From: JBBPZA01 sp963728925
Lineage (GTDB): Bacteria; Actinomycetota; Thermoleophilia; Solirubrobacterales; Solirubrobacteraceae
DNA length: 64,000 nucleotides
Direction: 5' to 3'
Assembly: GCA_963728925.1 (NCBI GenBank)
Contig: CAVSMB010000029.1
Span: forward strand, 1 to 64,000
In this document: piece after piece, positions 46,440 to 54,336 of the stretch
Layout of the letters: every line of letters starts with the position of its first letter
How positions within the stretch are numbered: the first letter of the stretch is position 1
Notes under the pieces: model-generated
What the model was told of the DNA's origin: nothing
Seen by the model: the letters and a program-made list of their open reading frames with translations, nothing else
The model's database searches: none
Program-made: the position numbers and the translations under genes

Positions 46440-47477
46440 GTGAACCTCCGCCAGGGGTCGCTCCTCGGCGCCCTGGCGGCGGTGTGGGGCTCCTCCTACC
46501 TGGTCATAAAGTACGCGCTCGAGGGCTTCTCGCCCGAGCAGGTCGTCTGCATCCGGACTGCCGTGGCCGCCGTGGTCCTGTGGGGGATCCTCCGCGCCCA
46601 GGGCGAGCCGGCGCGGCGTACGTGGGCGCACGTCCGCGCCCAGCCGCGCCTCGCGCTGCTCTTCGGCGCGGTCGGCATCGCCGCGCCCTTCAGCCTCATC
46701 AGCCTGGGCGAGCTCGAGATCCCGTCGGGCCTGACCGCGGTGCTCATCGCCCCGGCCCCGCTCTTCGTGGCGCTGCTCGCGCCGGCGCTCGACCGCAGCG
46801 AGCGGATCGGCGGCCGGCAGGGGGTCGGCCTGGCGGCCGGGCTCGTCGGCGTCGCGCTCGTCGTCGGCGTCGAGTTCGTCGACCGGCCGATCCAGCTGCT
46901 AGCGGCGCTCGGGGTGATCGGCGCGGCGCTCTGCTACGCGCTGGCCGGCTACATCGTCAAGCGCGGCTACGGTGGGCTGCCGGCCATCGGGACGACCGCG
47001 ATCTCGTGCTCGGTCGCCGCGCTACTGACCCTGCCGCTCGCGCTCGCCGGCGCGTTCGGGCGCGAGGCCCCGGGCGCGGGAGCGACCGCCGCCGTGATCG
47101 CCCTCGGCGTTGTCCAGACCGCGCTCGCGTTGGCCATCCTCTACCACCTGATCGGCGAGATCGGGCCCGGCCGCGCCAACCTCGTGAACTACCTGATCCC
47201 GGGCGTGGCCCTGGTCTACGGCGCGGTGTTCCGCGACGAGGCGATCACCGTCGCGGCGCTCGCCGGACTTGGCCTGATCCTCGCCGGCGTCGCGCTGGCC
47301 TCCGGGCGGCGGGCCGGCGAGCCCGGGCAGGCCGAGGAGGCCGACGAGGCCGACGAGGCCGGGGAGGCCGACGAGCCCGACGAGCCCGACGGGCCCGGGG
47401 CCGGCCCGCACGCCGATGCGGCTACGCCTCCTTCGGACCCCCGTTCCCGTTCCCGAAGCCGTAGCGCTCGCGCCTGA
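46440..47477 (+). CDS. EamA/DMT-family transporter
   Basis: 345 residues with ten membrane helices in two EamA repeats (GALAAVWGSSYLVIKYALEG; LVNYLIPGVALVYGAVFRDE). The last 55 residues form an acidic, repetitive cytoplasmic tail (EEADEADEAGEADEPDEPD) encoded by 9-bp repeats, followed by an Arg/Ser end that overlaps clpP on the other strand by 56 bp. Such transporters export amino acids or metabolites; substrate unknown. GGAGGGCCG precedes the GTG. Confidence 0.8.
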   Translation: MNLRQGSLLGALAAVWGSSYLVIKYALEGFSPEQVVCIRTAVAAVVLWGILRAQGEPARRTWAHVRAQPRLALLFGAVGIAAPFSLISLGELEIPSGLTAVLIAPAPLFVALLAPALDRSERIGGRQGVGLAAGLVGVALVVGVEFVDRPIQLLAALGVIGAALCYALAGYIVKRGYGGLPAIGTTAISCSVAALLTLPLALAGAFGREAPGAGATAAVIALGVVQTALALAILYHLIGEIGPGRANLVNYLIPGVALVYGAVFRDEAITVAALAGLGLILAGVALASGRRAGEPGQAEEADEADEAGEADEPDEPDGPGAGPHADAATPPSDPRSRSRSRSARA

Positions 47478-48060
47478 GCTCGTGGCGGTCGACCACGCGG
47501 TCGACGAGCCCGTACTCGACGGCCTGCTCGGCCGTGAAGAAGCGGTCGCGGTCCATGTCGTCGTGGACCTGCTCGATCGGCTGCCCGGTGTGCTGGGCGT
47601 AGATCTCCTCGACGCGCGCTCGCAGCGCGAGCGTCTCGCGGGCGTGGATCTCGATGTCCGAGCTCTGGCCCTGGAAGCCGCCGCTCGGCTGGTGGATGAG
47701 GATGCGGGCGTTGGGCAGCGCGAGGCGCTTGCCCGGCGTCCCGCCGGCGAGCAGCAGCGAGCCCATCGACATCGCGGTCCCGTAGCCGATGGTCTGCACA
47801 TCGCAGCCGACGTACTGCATGGTGTCGTAGATGGCGAGTCCGGAGTAGACGACGCCGCCCGGCGAGTTGACGTACACGGCGATGTCCTTCTCGGGGTCCT
47901 CGGACTCCAGGTGCAGGAGCTGGGCGACCACGAGGTTGGCGATCTGATCGTCGATCTGCTCGCCGACGAACACGATGCGCTCGCCGAGCAGGCGGGAGTA
48001 GATGTCGTACGAGCGCTCGCCGCGGGCGGTCTGCTGGACGACGACGGGGACGAGGGTCAC
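47422..48060 (-). CDS. clpP: ATP-dependent Clp protease proteolytic subunit
   Basis: 212 residues. Catalytic triad visible: Ser98 in TAMSMGSLLL, His123 in RILIHQPSGG, Asp172 in DMDRDRFFTAEQA. Forms the tetradecameric peptidase with ClpX or ClpC. GTG 48060 is chosen over the TTG at 48090 because GAGAGGAG lies 9 nt upstream. The gene is alone here, not beside clpX, so it may be an additional paralogue. Divergent from the SRPBCC-ArsR pair across a repeat-rich 100 bp. Confidence 0.9.
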   Translation of the reverse strand: MTLVPVVVQQTARGERSYDIYSRLLGERIVFVGEQIDDQIANLVVAQLLHLESEDPEKDIAVYVNSPGGVVYSGLAIYDTMQYVGCDVQTIGYGTAMSMGSLLLAGGTPGKRLALPNARILIHQPSGGFQGQSSDIEIHARETLALRARVEEIYAQHTGQPIEQVHDDMDRDRFFTAEQAVEYGLVDRVVDRHELRRERYGFGNGNGGPKEA

Positions 48061-48086
48061 GGTGCCGGGCTCCTCTCCGATCGGGT

Positions 48087-48127
48087 GCAACCTTTCGGTT
48101 GCGATTCGGGTGCGCTACTGTAGCGCA
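48087..48127. promoter_or_regulatory. Two inverted repeats in the clpP / SRPBCC-ArsR intergenic region
   Basis: GCAACC-TTTC-GGTTGC at 48087-48102 and TGCGCTA-CTG-TAGCGCA at 48111-48127. Further GCAACC and GTTGC copies follow to 48140. The second dyad is placed to act as operator of the ArsR-type gene downstream; the first sits at the start region of clpP. Confidence 0.5.
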
Positions 48128-48160
48128 ACCGTCGAGTTGCACTATCAGGAGGTCAGGATC

Positions 48161-48595
48161 GTGGACGAAGTGAGCCGCGAGGTCGTCGTCGGAGCCGTGC
48201 GCGAAGAGGTGTGGTCGTCCCTCGTGGAGCCCGAGCGGTTGGCTGAGTGGCTCGGCGAGGTGCTCGCCATCGAGCTGCGCCCGGGCGGCGAGCTCGTGCT
48301 GCGCCTGCCCGGCGGCCAGGAGCGCCGCGGATTCGTCGAGGAGGTCGATCCGCCGAGCGCGCTGGTCGTGTGGTGGCGGCCGGTGGACGCGGATGGCGAG
48401 GAGGGCGAGCTGACCCGTGTCGAGTTTCGCCTCCAACGCAGCGAGGAGTCCGGGGAGGACGAGGACGGCACACTTCTGCGGGTCGTCGAGTCGCGGCCGA
48501 TGGCGCGCCTCGATGCAGTCGGGATCGAGCTCCCGGCGCGCGAGCGCCCGGCGCCGGGCCGCCGCTCGAGCGGGCCGCTCGCGCTCGTGGGCTGA
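48161..48595 (+). CDS. SRPBCC/AHSA1-domain protein
   Basis: 144 residues: VSREVVVGAVREEVWSSLVE, then EWLGEVLAIELRPGGELVLR and a C-terminal variable tail. A START-like ligand-binding fold. AGGAGG lies 8 nt before GTG 48161. The stop overlaps the following ArsR-type start as TGATG, so this is a second SRPBCC-ArsR pair in the window, with gene order reversed relative to the one at 9.4-10.2 kb. Confidence 0.75.
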   Translation: MDEVSREVVVGAVREEVWSSLVEPERLAEWLGEVLAIELRPGGELVLRLPGGQERRGFVEEVDPPSALVVWWRPVDADGEEGELTRVEFRLQRSEESGEDEDGTLLRVVESRPMARLDAVGIELPARERPAPGRRSSGPLALVG

Positions 48596-49014
48596 TGCCG
48601 CGCGAGCCGATCGGTTTCGTGCGCGGTGGCGGGCGGCCGGACGCCGATCTGCAGCGCGGCCGCGCCGCGCCGGCGGCCGGCGTCCCGGACGCGTCGAGTG
48701 CTGACGCCTCCGGCCCGGTCTTCGAGGCGCTCGCCGACCCGACCCGCCGGCGCCTGGTCGCGCTCCTCGGCGAGCGCAGCGGCGCCTCGGCGACCGAGCT
48801 CGCGCGGGAGGTTCCGGTGACGCGTCAGGCGGTGGTCAAGCACCTGAGCGCGCTCGCGGCGGCGGGGCTCGCCACACCGACGCGCGAGGGCCGCGAGGTC
48901 CGCTACCGGCTCACCCCCGAGCCCTTCTCGGGGGCGATGGCCTGGATGGCCGACGTCGGCTCGCAATGGGACCAGCGCCTGGCGACGCTCAAGGCTGCGA
49001 TCGAGAAGCGCTGA
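48595..49014 (+). CDS. ArsR-family repressor
   Basis: 139 residues: an unusual 35-residue N-terminal extension, then FEALADPTRRRLVALLGERS, ELAREVPVTRQAVVKHLSAL and a wing with GREVRYRLTPEPF. No metal-binding Cys. Translationally coupled to the SRPBCC gene (TGATG). Expected to act on the dyads at 48087-48127. Confidence 0.8.
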   Translation: MPREPIGFVRGGGRPDADLQRGRAAPAAGVPDASSADASGPVFEALADPTRRRLVALLGERSGASATELAREVPVTRQAVVKHLSALAAAGLATPTREGREVRYRLTPEPFSGAMAWMADVGSQWDQRLATLKAAIEKR

Positions 49015-49026
49015 GCCGCCGGGGGC

Positions 49027-50334
49027 CTAGCCCTTGAGGAAGCGCTTGACCTCCGAGCGCTTCTCCGCCTCGGTGACGGTCAGACCCTGGCCGCCGTCGG
49101 GGAGCGTCTCGACGCCCGAGGGCTTCAGGACGCGCGGCCGGGGCGAGCCGCCGAGCGCGAGGTCGGCGAACAGCCCGAGGAGGGTGGGGCCGCCCATGTC
49201 GCTGCGGATTGCACGCGGCGCGTTCCACGAGACCCACGGCAGGCGGACGAAGGTCGAGAGCGAGGCGATGCGGCTCTTGATCGCGCTGAGCACCTGCTGC
49301 TGGCGCGCCGCGCGGTCGATGTCGTTCTCGCCGGGGTCGCACTCGTTGACGCGGATGCGCGAGAGGGCGAGTACCTGGCGGCCGGTCAGGTGCTCGGTCT
49401 GGCCCTTACGGAAGCGGATCGTCACGCCGCCGTTGCGGTTGCCGCCATCAACGTTCGCGCGGATGCACCCCTGGGCGGTGAAGTCGACGCCCCCGAGCGA
49501 GTCGACGAACTGCGGGAAGTTCTGGAAGTCGACCTCCACGAGGTGGTTCACCTCGATGCCGAGGTACTGCTTGACCGTGCGGATGGTGAGCTGCGCCCCG
49601 CCGATCGCGAAGGCGGCGTTGATCTTGTTCTGGCCGGCACCCGGGATGTTCACGACGGTGTCGCGGGGGATCGAGAGGCGCGCCGACTTCCCGCTGCCGA
49701 CCCGCAGCAGCATGATTGTGTCGCTGCGGCTCGGCTCGCCGACTTTGTTGGCGCCCTTCTCCAGCGACCCCGGGGCACGCGCGTCGGAGCCCAGGACGAG
49801 GATGGTGTTGGCCGACAGGACGATGTTGCCGCCGCCGTCGAGCTGCGCCTTGGCGGCGTCGGAGACGCTTCCCTTGCGGACCTGCGCGCTCACCAGGAAG
49901 AGCACCAGCGAAAGCGCAAGCCAGCCGGCGAGCAGGGCGACGAGGCCGAGGATCGCCCGCCTCGGCGTGATGCGCGGCCCGCGCCGGCCGGGCTCGCGGC
50001 GCAGGTCCTCGATGCGGTCGAGGCGGTCGTCGCGGCCGCGCAGACGCGACAGCAGCCCGGGCTTGGAGCGATAGAGGGTGTAGTCGCGGTCGCCGGGGCC
50101 GCCCCCGCTGCCGGCGCCGCCGCGGCCAGAGGGGCCGGTGCCGCGGCCCGCGCGCGCGTCGCCGCGGCCGGCGCGGGCGTCGTCGGGAGGCTCGTCGCGG
50201 GGCGCACGCTCGCGGTCGGCGCGCTCGGGCTTGCGGCGCGACGGGGCCTCTCCGCGACCCGAGCGGTAGAGCGTGTACTCCGGTGGCTCCTCGCCTTCCG
50301 GCGGGCGCCGGGGAGGCTTCGGGGAGTCCGACAT
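49027..50334 (-). CDS. LytR-CpsA-Psr (LCP) family cell-wall ligase
   Basis: 435 residues. A long, charged cytoplasmic N-terminus with the motif YTLYRS twice (about residues 20 and 86), one membrane helix near 122-150 (AILGLVALLAGWLALSLVLF), and the LCP catalytic domain: SDTIMLLRVGSGKSARLSIP, RDTVVNIPG, KINAAFAIGGAQLTIRTVKQ. LCP enzymes transfer wall polymers such as arabinogalactan or teichoic acids from lipid carriers to peptidoglycan. The cytoplasmic repeats are a possible anchoring or phosphorylation motif. Divergent from the ROK kinase with only 21 bp between starts. Confidence 0.9.
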   Translation of the reverse strand: MSDSPKPPRRPPEGEEPPEYTLYRSGRGEAPSRRKPERADRERAPRDEPPDDARAGRGDARAGRGTGPSGRGGAGSGGGPGDRDYTLYRSKPGLLSRLRGRDDRLDRIEDLRREPGRRGPRITPRRAILGLVALLAGWLALSLVLFLVSAQVRKGSVSDAAKAQLDGGGNIVLSANTILVLGSDARAPGSLEKGANKVGEPSRSDTIMLLRVGSGKSARLSIPRDTVVNIPGAGQNKINAAFAIGGAQLTIRTVKQYLGIEVNHLVEVDFQNFPQFVDSLGGVDFTAQGCIRANVDGGNRNGGVTIRFRKGQTEHLTGRQVLALSRIRVNECDPGENDIDRAARQQQVLSAIKSRIASLSTFVRLPWVSWNAPRAIRSDMGGPTLLGLFADLALGGSPRPRVLKPSGVETLPDGGQGLTVTEAEKRSEVKRFLKG

Positions 50335-50342
50335 GGGGCGTG

Positions 50343-50348
50343 TATGGT
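50343..50348 (+). promoter_or_regulatory. -10-like TATGGT of the ROK kinase gene
   Basis: TATGGT ends 7 nt before ATG 50356. The opposite strand of the same hexamer begins ACCATA, near the LCP start, so the two divergent promoters must overlap. Confidence 0.4.
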
Positions 50349-50355
50349 GGCCGAC

Positions 50356-51348
50356 ATGGCAGCCGCGTGCGTCGTCGGCGTGGACCTCGGCGGCACGAAG
50401 CTGCTGGCCGGCTCGGTGGACGCGGACCTCAACGTCCACCACCGGACCTGGCGCACGGCCCGCGATCTCGACCAGCACGCCCTGATCGAGCTCGTCCGTG
50501 AGGCGGTCGAGGAGGTGGCCGCCGCGATGCCGCACGAGATCGCCGGGGTGGGGTTCGGGATCCCGTGCCTGATCGACCGCCGGACGGGCGTCGCAGTCAT
50601 GGCCGTCAACCTCCCGATCAACGACCTTCCCTTCGGCGACGTGATGGCCGAGCGCCTCGGCCTGCCGGTGTTCGTCGACAACGACGCGAACTGCGCCGTG
50701 CTCGCCGAGCATCGTCACGGCGCGGCGCGCGGCGCCTCCGAGGTCGTCCTGCTCACGATCGGCACGGGGATCGGTGGGGGGTTGGTCCTCGGCGGGGACC
50801 TCTACCGCGGCTCGGTCGGCGCCGGCGCCGAGCTCGGCCATTGCGTCGTGGAGATCGACGGGCCGCGGTGCCAGGGCCAGTGCCAGAACCGTGGCTGCCT
50901 GGAGGCCGTCGCCTCCGGTGTCGCGCTCGCGCGCGAGGCGACGCGGCTGGCCGGCGAGCGCCCCGAGAGCGCGCTGGGCCGGGCGCTGGAGTCGCGGATC
51001 GAGATCACCGGGATGCTGACGACCGAGCTCGCCCACGACGGAGATGAGGCGGCCCGCGAGGCCGTCCGTCTGATCGGACGGCGCCTTGGGGTCGGCATCG
51101 CGAACTACGTGAACGTCTTCAACCCCGACGTGGTCGTCGTGGGCGGCGGCGTCGTGGCGGCCGGCGAGCTGCTGCTCGGCCCGGCGCGCGACGAGGTGGC
51201 TCGTGTCGCCCTGCGTCCCTCCCGCGACCTCGTCGCCATCCGCCGTGCGCACTTCGGGCCGGAGGCGGGCATGATCGGGGCGGCGGTCATGGCCCTCGAG
51301 GGAGTCGGGGCTTCGGGGTCCGGAGGCCGCGGGCAGGCGGTGGCGTGA
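50356..51348 (+). CDS. ROK-family sugar kinase (glucokinase-like)
   Basis: 330 residues: phosphate-binding VVGVDLGGTKLLAG, sugar-binding FVDNDANCAVLAEHRHGAAR with the catalytic Asp, the ROK zinc signature GHCVVEIDGPRCQGQCQNRG with CLEA, and VVVGGGVVAAGELLL. Most likely glucokinase; N-acetylmannosamine or other sugars cannot be excluded. ATG 50356 is preferred over 50344 because of the leaderless TATGGT. The stop overlaps rsmI as GTGA. Confidence 0.85.
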   Translation: MAAACVVGVDLGGTKLLAGSVDADLNVHHRTWRTARDLDQHALIELVREAVEEVAAAMPHEIAGVGFGIPCLIDRRTGVAVMAVNLPINDLPFGDVMAERLGLPVFVDNDANCAVLAEHRHGAARGASEVVLLTIGTGIGGGLVLGGDLYRGSVGAGAELGHCVVEIDGPRCQGQCQNRGCLEAVASGVALAREATRLAGERPESALGRALESRIEITGMLTTELAHDGDEAAREAVRLIGRRLGVGIANYVNVFNPDVVVVGGGVVAAGELLLGPARDEVARVALRPSRDLVAIRRAHFGPEAGMIGAAVMALEGVGASGSGGRGQAVA

Positions 51349-52148
51349 GCGGCCGCCTCGTCGTCTGCCCGACGCCGATCGGCAATCTCGAGGACGTCAC
51401 GCTCCGCGTGCTCTCGTCGCTGCGCGAGGCCGACCTCGTGGCTTGCGAGGACACCCGGCGCACCCGGATCCTCCTCGATCGCTACGGGGTGAGCGCGGAG
51501 CTCGTGAGCTACCACGAGCACAACGAGCGCGAGCGCTCGGCCCAGCTCGTCGAGCGGATGCGGGACGGCGCGGTCGTCGCCCTGGTGTCGGACGCCGGCA
51601 TGCCGCTGGTCAGCGATCCGGGCTTCGTCCTCGTGCAGGCCTGCGTGGCCGCGGGGCTCGAGGTGGAGGTGCTGCCCGGGCCCTCGGCGGCGCTCGCCGC
51701 GCTGGTGGCGAGCGCGCTGCCGGCGGACCGCTGGCGGTTCGTGGGCTTCTTGCCGCGGAAGCGAACGGAGCTCGAGGGCGTCTTCGAGGCTCCCGAGACG
51801 CTGGTCGCCTTCGAGTCGCCGCGCCGCATCGCGAGCTCGCTGGCGACCCTGGCCCAGCTGGATCCCGACCGCCCCGTCGCCGTGTGCCGCGAGCTGACCA
51901 AGCTCCACGAGGAGATCGTGCGCGGATCGGCGGCGGAGGTCGCCGCCCGCTACGCGCAGCAGCCGCCGAAGGGCGAGGTCGTGCTCGTCGTCGGCGCTGC
52001 GGCCGAGCAGGCCGGCGAGCTCGAGCCGGCCGTCGCCGCGCTGCGGCGCCTCGTGGAGGCAGGGGCGAAGCCGCGGCCGGCGGCCGGCGTGGTCGCCGAC
52101 CTCACCGGCGTCCCGGCCAACGACCTCTACCGAGCCCTGACCTCCTGA
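51345..52148 (+). CDS. rsmI: 16S rRNA 2'-O-methyltransferase (C1402)
   Basis: 267 residues of the tetrapyrrole-methylase fold: LVVCPTPIGNLEDVTLRVLS, ACEDTRRTRILLDRYG, ALVSDAGMPLVSDPGF and LPGPSAALAALVASALP. Methylates the ribose of C1402 in 16S rRNA together with RsmH. GTGA-coupled to the ROK kinase gene. Confidence 0.95.
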   Translation: MSGRLVVCPTPIGNLEDVTLRVLSSLREADLVACEDTRRTRILLDRYGVSAELVSYHEHNERERSAQLVERMRDGAVVALVSDAGMPLVSDPGFVLVQACVAAGLEVEVLPGPSAALAALVASALPADRWRFVGFLPRKRTELEGVFEAPETLVAFESPRRIASSLATLAQLDPDRPVAVCRELTKLHEEIVRGSAAEVAARYAQQPPKGEVVLVVGAAAEQAGELEPAVAALRRLVEAGAKPRPAAGVVADLTGVPANDLYRALTS

Positions 52149-52154
52149 GCGCAC

Positions 52155-52180
52155 GCGCAGATCCTGTGACGGATCTGCGC
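52155..52180 (+). terminator. Strong hairpin after rsmI
   Basis: GCGCAGATCC and GGATCTGCGC pair perfectly over 10 bp with a 6-nt loop, 7 bp after the rsmI stop. No T-run follows, so termination may be intrinsic-weak or factor-assisted. Confidence 0.45.
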
Positions 52181-52209
52181 AGACCGGCGAGCGAAGCGGC
52201 GCGCGGCCG

Positions 52210-52215
52210 TAGCGT
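52210..52215 (+). promoter_or_regulatory. -10-like TAGCGT before the M23-like gene
   Basis: TAGCGT ends 8 nt before GTG 52224 with no Shine-Dalgarno sequence. Confidence 0.35.
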
Positions 52216-52223
52216 CGCCGCAC

Positions 52224-53207
52224 GTGCGACCCATCCTCCGCCTCACCACCGCCGCAAGACCGGCGCGCCGCCTCAGGGGCGCCGGTGGACCGGCGCGCCG
52301 CCTCACTCGAGTCTTCGCGGCCATCGCGGGGGCGACCTCGCTCTTCTTCCTCGTCCTCGCACCGAATGCCGATGCGCGCTGGCGCTGGCCGGTCGACGGC
52401 CCGGTCCTCACGACCTTCCGCTACGGCGCCGATCCCTTCGCCCGCGGGCAACGAAGAGGGATCACCGTCGGGGCGCCCGTGGGAACGCCCGTCCGCTCCG
52501 CGTGCGACGGCGACGTCAGCTTCCGCGGAAGCGCCGGGACCGCAGGCCGGACCGTGACGGTCGTCTGCGGCGCGTTCACGGCGACCTACCTCCATCTCGA
52601 GACGATCACCGCGCGGCGCGGAGGACGCGTTCGGGCGGGGTCGCGCCTCGGAACTGTCGGGCGGACCGGCCGCCCACGGCTTCGGGCGACCCACCTGGCC
52701 TTCGGCGTCCGCCGCACCGGCCGCCGCTGGGCCTACGTCGACCCGCTGACCCTCCTGCCCGGCCCCAGCCGCCCTCCGCCCTTCACGATCGGCCCCGCCC
52801 CGCGAGGGAGATCACCCGCGACGAGCCCGCGGCCAGGGGTGAAGAGCCCGCGCCCGGTGGTGGAGAGGCCGCGCTCGGTGGTGGAGAGGCCGCGCTCGGT
52901 GGTGGAGAGGCCGCGCTCGGTGGTGGAGAGGCCGCGCTCGGTGGTGGAGAGGCCGCGCCCGGTCGGAGAGGGTCGGCGCCCGACCCTCTTTCTCTCTCGC
53001 CCGATGCCGTTCAGCCCCAGTCCCCGATCGCGGGGGCCGTCGGGCGGGCCCGCGGGCGACGGCCCCGCCGGCGCAGTTCCGGTCGTCGCATGGGCGGGGC
53101 TCGCCGCGGTGCTCGCCGCGCTCGTCGCGTCGCCCGCACGAGCGTTGCGGCGGCGGAGGCGTCAGCTGAGGGTCGCCGTGAAGGGGGTGCCTCCCTTCAG
53201 CCAGTAG
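52224..53207 (+). CDS. LytM/M23-like protein, catalytically degenerate
   Basis: 327 residues. Membrane/signal helix near 28-50, then an M23-type beta barrel (about 52-175): WPVDGPVLTTFRYGADPFAR, GVPVGTPVRSACDGDV-like region and ATYLHLETI. The zinc ligands are lost: HxxxD is replaced by R...T in QRRGITVGAPVG, and HxH reads HLA in THLAFGVRR. Next comes a linker with five RP(R)SVVE repeats (about 210-245), and a C-terminal membrane helix (VVAWAGLAAVLAALVASP). Probably a non-enzymatic regulator of peptidoglycan hydrolysis, as for EnvC- or LytM-type activators. Inference. Confidence 0.7.
   Translation: MRPILRLTTAARPARRLRGAGGPARRLTRVFAAIAGATSLFFLVLAPNADARWRWPVDGPVLTTFRYGADPFARGQRRGITVGAPVGTPVRSACDGDVSFRGSAGTAGRTVTVVCGAFTATYLHLETITARRGGRVRAGSRLGTVGRTGRPRLRATHLAFGVRRTGRRWAYVDPLTLLPGPSRPPPFTIGPAPRGRSPATSPRPGVKSPRPVVERPRSVVERPRSVVERPRSVVERPRSVVERPRPVGEGRRPTLFLSRPMPFSPSPRSRGPSGGPAGDGPAGAVPVVAWAGLAAVLAALVASPARALRRRRRQLRVAVKGVPPFSQ
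52856..52960 (+). repeat. Five tandem 21-bp repeats
   Basis: Unit GGTGGTGGAGAGGCCGCGCTC, five copies head to tail, the last varying by one base. It encodes a seven-residue repeat (RPRSVVE) in the M23-like protein. In-frame copy number can vary by slippage, so length polymorphism is expected. Confidence 0.9.
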
Positions 53208-53794
53208 AGCGTCGAGCCCGCGAGGGCCAGTGAGCCGCCGGCGATCGTCGCGCCCATGTCGAGTGTCGTGGTCTTCGTCTGGACGAAGTAGTTCGTGTTC
53301 GGAGGACCGCTCGTGTCCTCGAAGCGCCCGACCCACGCCAGCGAGCCATTGGCCTTCAGGACGAGGCTGCGGACTCCGTAATCCGGCTCGCCCGTGGTCA
53401 TCGCCGGAATCGGCGTCGCCGCCTTGGAGAACTTCGTCTGGCCGGTGCGCAGGTCGACGAGCTTCACCGAGCCCTCGCCCGCGACGAGCCCGCACGACTC
53501 GCTCTGGAAGGCGACGTAGGGGCCGGCGAGCCGGAAGAGCCCGACCGAGAGGAAGTCCGAGCAGTTGCCGAAGGTCCCGAGCTTGACCTTCTTGCCGGTC
53601 TTGTACCGGCACGCGTAGACGGGGTCATCGTCGGACTTCGCCTTCGAGAAGACCCGCGACTGCTCGCTGGCGGCGAGCGTCACGCCCCCGGTGGAGCACT
53701 TCTTGGTCTTCGCGCTGGCCGGCCCGGCGGTCGCGATGACCGCGGCAGCGGCGATGACGGCCACGAGGGTTGTCGCTCGTGCGATGGACGGCAT
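53162..53794 (-). CDS. Secreted hypothetical protein
   Basis: 210 residues with a clear Sec signal peptide (TTLVAVIAAAAVIATAGPAS then AKTKK) and AAGGAGG before the ATG. The mature part has several Cys (KKCSTGG, YACRYKTGKK, GNCSDF, ESCGLV) and WD-like beta repeats (GSVKLVDLRTGQTKF), suggesting a small disulfide-stabilised beta protein. No family recognised. Its 3' end overlaps the convergent M23-like gene by 46 bp. Confidence 0.75.
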   Translation of the reverse strand: MPSIARATTLVAVIAAAAVIATAGPASAKTKKCSTGGVTLAASEQSRVFSKAKSDDDPVYACRYKTGKKVKLGTFGNCSDFLSVGLFRLAGPYVAFQSESCGLVAGEGSVKLVDLRTGQTKFSKAATPIPAMTTGEPDYGVRSLVLKANGSLAWVGRFEDTSGPPNTNYFVQTKTTTLDMGATIAGGSLALAGSTLYWLKGGTPFTATLS

Positions 53795-53882
53795 AGGGCC
53801 TCCTTGGGGTCGAGAGCTTCACTGTCCCGACAACCGAGGCGCGCGGGGAGGCTTACGGACGTGTCCGGCAGCGCTGTGATGA

Positions 53883-54195
53883 CTACGTGGCGGGAGCCAG
53901 GACGAAGAGCTCGATCTCGAGGTCGGGGCCGACGTGGCTGTTGGAGATGAAGAGCGTCACGCGGCGCCCGGAGAGCCGCTGGACCTCGGCGATGAACTTG
54001 TCCTGCATGGCGGTCCGGAAGGCGCTGCGGGTCTCCTGGACGATCGTGTGGCGCTGGATCTCGATCATCGTCTTCTCGACGTCGCTGTAGACGCCGCCCA
54101 TCACGCAGGCCAGCACTTCGTCGTCCATCAGCTGGGTCTTGGCGCTCGCAGGGGGAGGGGTAGCGCTCGTGCAGCGCGACCATGGAGTCAGTCAC
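53883..54195 (-). pseudogene. MpsC/DUF2294-family protein, frameshifted
   Basis: Frame one reads VTDSMVALHERY; after a G-rich run (minus strand CCCCTCCCCC, about 54151-54160) the frame shifts and continues ASAKTQLMDDEVLACVMGGV, MIEIQRHTIVQETRSAFRTA and the ending GPDLEIELFVLAPAT at 53883. The C-terminal 80 residues could still be translated from the internal ATG at 54128. Paralogue of the divergent intact gene at 54337. The family (MpsC, formerly DUF2294) is linked to a sodium-dependent membrane-potential system, function weakly known. Confidence 0.6.
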
Positions 54196-54265
54196 GGCGT
54201 CGAGGAGCTCGTCGCCGGCGCGCGCGAGGCGAGGAGAATGGACCCGACGAGCGTTAGCTGCCCTC

Positions 54266-54295
54266 TTGAGGGTAGCGATCGGGGCGGGTTATCAT
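54266..54295 (+). promoter_or_regulatory. Promoter of the intact MpsC-family gene
   Basis: TTGAGG at 54266-54271 and TATCAT at 54290-54295, 18 bp apart, 41 bp before the ATG at 54337, which has its own Shine-Dalgarno (GGAGGG). Confidence 0.5.
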
Positions 54296-54336
54296 CCCTC
54301 CAGGGCCCCGTTTGCGATCGGGAAGACGGAGGGACC

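Noticed and set aside
49027..51252. Extension of the LCP frame through the ROK kinase gene on the minus strand
   Set aside because: Only the part from ATG 50334 has LCP features; the rest is antisense to the kinase.
52856..52960. Tandem array considered as CRISPR-like
   Set aside because: Repeats are contiguous without spacers and in frame within a coding sequence.
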